Notes under the pieces: model-generated
Seen by the model: only the letters and a program-made list of their open reading frames with translations
What the model was told of the DNA's origin: nothing
The model's database searches: none
Program-made: the position numbers and the translations under genes
Assembly (NCBI GenBank): GCA_027596945.1
Contig: JADGJH010001369.1
Coordinates: forward strand, 1 to 10,390
Direction: 5' to 3'
Origin: Physocladia obscura
Lineage: Eukaryota > Chytridiomycota > Chytridiomycetes > Chytridiales > Chytriomycetaceae
Length of the DNA: 10,390 nucleotides
In this document: positions 9,581 to 10,390 of the stretch, piece after piece
How positions within the stretch are numbered: the stretch's first letter is position 1
Layout of the letters: each line of letters opens with the position of its first letter

Positions 9581-10378
9581 TTAAGTGTTCTTTCTCATCA
9601 AAAGATAAATTTCCTGTCCAATATTAACATCCAACGCTTCGCCAGTGATCAACAACAACAGACCTCCGAAACTGATGTAAATGCTTGATTTGTTTTTACC
9701 GCCAGTTTCATCGTACTTGTAAACTTTTCCAAACATTACGTATTCATATTCATCTGCCAAAGATCTTTGGTTGCTGTTGTCTCTCCATGACTCCTTCTTG
9801 CCAGCAGTTGCAGCAGCAGCAGCAGCATCGAGACTAATACTTGTGGCGAGTGCGAGTGTGAATTTATCACTCACTTTCATGGGATAGATTTCCGTGTTGA
9901 TATCGAGAATCATTTCCGTATCTGCAGCTTCTGACGTTGCATGCAAGCGGGATACTAAACAAAATAATAAAAAATAAAATAAAGAACGGCATTGTTTTTA
10001 GAGCGCAGTGCCATTATTTCTTTTTTTCTGACGGATGACAAGGTAATATATATTCGGTATAGTTGTGAAAGGTCGAATTGAGATTGGGTTGCGATGTTCG
10101 ATAACTTGCACATACATCTTCGAAGGTTATTCATAGTTTTTGGCACTCAAATCTTTAGATAGCAGCTCCTTCCCACTTTCGCCGCTCCTTTTATTTTTTT
10201 CTGCTTCATTCTCACCTCGGTCAAACTTTTTTCCACCCTTGTTGATGTCTGTTACTTCAAAGATATCCGTGAATATAACGGCCTATTTGATTATAGATAT
10301 GGACGAGCGTGGAGGACAATCCATGCATGAACTGTTAGAATCGCACAGATAGTTTGACCAAAAGTTACTTGCTTTCAT
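9581..10378 (-). CDS. RPB8: RPB8 / RPABC3, shared subunit of RNA polymerases I, II and III
   Basis: On the minus strand the exons are 10378-10373, 10282-10216 and 9954-9581, giving 148 residues (human 150, yeast 146). RPB8 is a small OB-fold subunit common to all three nuclear RNA polymerases. Family matches are IFTDIFEVTDI and KKFDRVSRLHATS near the N-terminus, then MILDINTEIYP, DKFTLALATS, ADEYEYVMFGKVYK, SFGGLLLLITGEA and IYLLMRK at the end. The 10282 exon follows a CAAATAG acceptor in phase 0 and has no start codon of its own. Immediately upstream, ATGAAA followed by GCAAGT gives Met-Lys before a GC-AG intron and restores the family length. The ATG has A at -3. An alternative is that the true first exon lies beyond the window. 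The loop after the central strands carries six alanines encoded by a GCN repeat (about 9809-9826). The gene converges on CDC5L. Confidence 0.94.
9955..10215 (-). other. RPB8: RPB8 intron 2
   Basis: On the minus strand the donor CCGAG|GTGAGA and the acceptor GTTTAG|TATCCC join in phase 1 to make a Val codon within KKFDR-V-SRLH, which is contiguous in other species. At 261 nt it is the longest intron I can place in the window. It contains stops in every frame and no coding sequence I recognise. Confidence 0.92.
10283..10372 (-). other. RPB8: RPB8 intron 1, non-canonical GC-AG
   Basis: Read on the minus strand, the donor is AAA|GCAAGTAA, the usual sequence of GC-AG introns with all other positions matching U1. 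A perfect branch-point string TTCTAAC (plus-strand 10340-10334) lies about 50 nt before the acceptor CAAATAG. Splicing joins Met-Lys to Ala-Val-Ile-Phe. Using the GT two codons on would shift the frame and reach TGA within about ten codons. Confidence 0.7.
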
Positions 10379-10390
10379 TTTGACGAAAAA

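Noticed and set aside
10371..10378. RPB8 exon 1 spliced with the GT inside GCAAGTAAC.
   Set aside because: That junction is phase 1 and shifts the frame into a TGA soon after, destroying the conserved N-terminus. The GC donor keeps it intact.

Overview
The window is nuclear DNA from a small-genome eukaryote. The evidence is short GT-AG introns (43 to 261 nt), AATAAA polyadenylation signals, and four genes of typical eukaryotic families, three of them recognised with confidence. Compact gene spacing, T-rich introns and trinucleotide repeats inside coding sequence suit an early-diverging fungus, for example of the Mucoromycota or Zoopagomycota type. That placement is inference; a protist or other compact eukaryote is not excluded. 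I see no bacterial features, tRNA, rRNA, CRISPR array or intact transposon.

Layout. (1) About 57-1592, plus strand: the 3' part of a multi-exon gene for a secretory-pathway protein with a protease-associated (PA) domain and an acidic tail, best matched to the C-terminal part of an EDEM3/Mnl1-like ER mannosidase. Two upstream exons (ending at 221 and spanning 296-385) contain no ATG-initiated frame and were found by phase-compatible splice sites. (2) 1716-3306, plus: NFS1, the mitochondrial cysteine desulfurase, two exons and 512 residues. It starts only 123 bp after gene 1, and upstream ORFs precede it. (3) 3307-6694: 3.4 kb of AT-rich DNA with no gene I can name. It holds a poly-T tract, a strongly T-biased plus strand, a degenerate repeat of about 62 bp, an interrupted minus-strand reading frame, and small palindromes. 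(4) 6695-9462, plus: CDC5L/Cef1, the Myb-repeat splicing factor, six exons and 815 residues. (5) 9581-10378, minus: RPB8 (RPABC3), the shared RNA polymerase subunit, three exons and 148 residues. Its first exon appears to encode only Met-Lys before a non-canonical GC-AG intron.

The genes are housekeeping genes of separate pathways: ER glycoprotein quality control, Fe-S cluster biosynthesis, spliceosome activation and transcription. Nothing suggests they form one system. CDC5L and RPB8 converge tail to tail across 118 bp that contains a perfect palindrome with AATAAA on both strands. The most notable observations are the RPB8 two-codon exon with its GC-AG intron, that bidirectional poly(A) palindrome, the upstream-ORF and alternative-start arrangement of NFS1, and the unexplained 3.4 kb gap. 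I found no convincing previously undescribed system.
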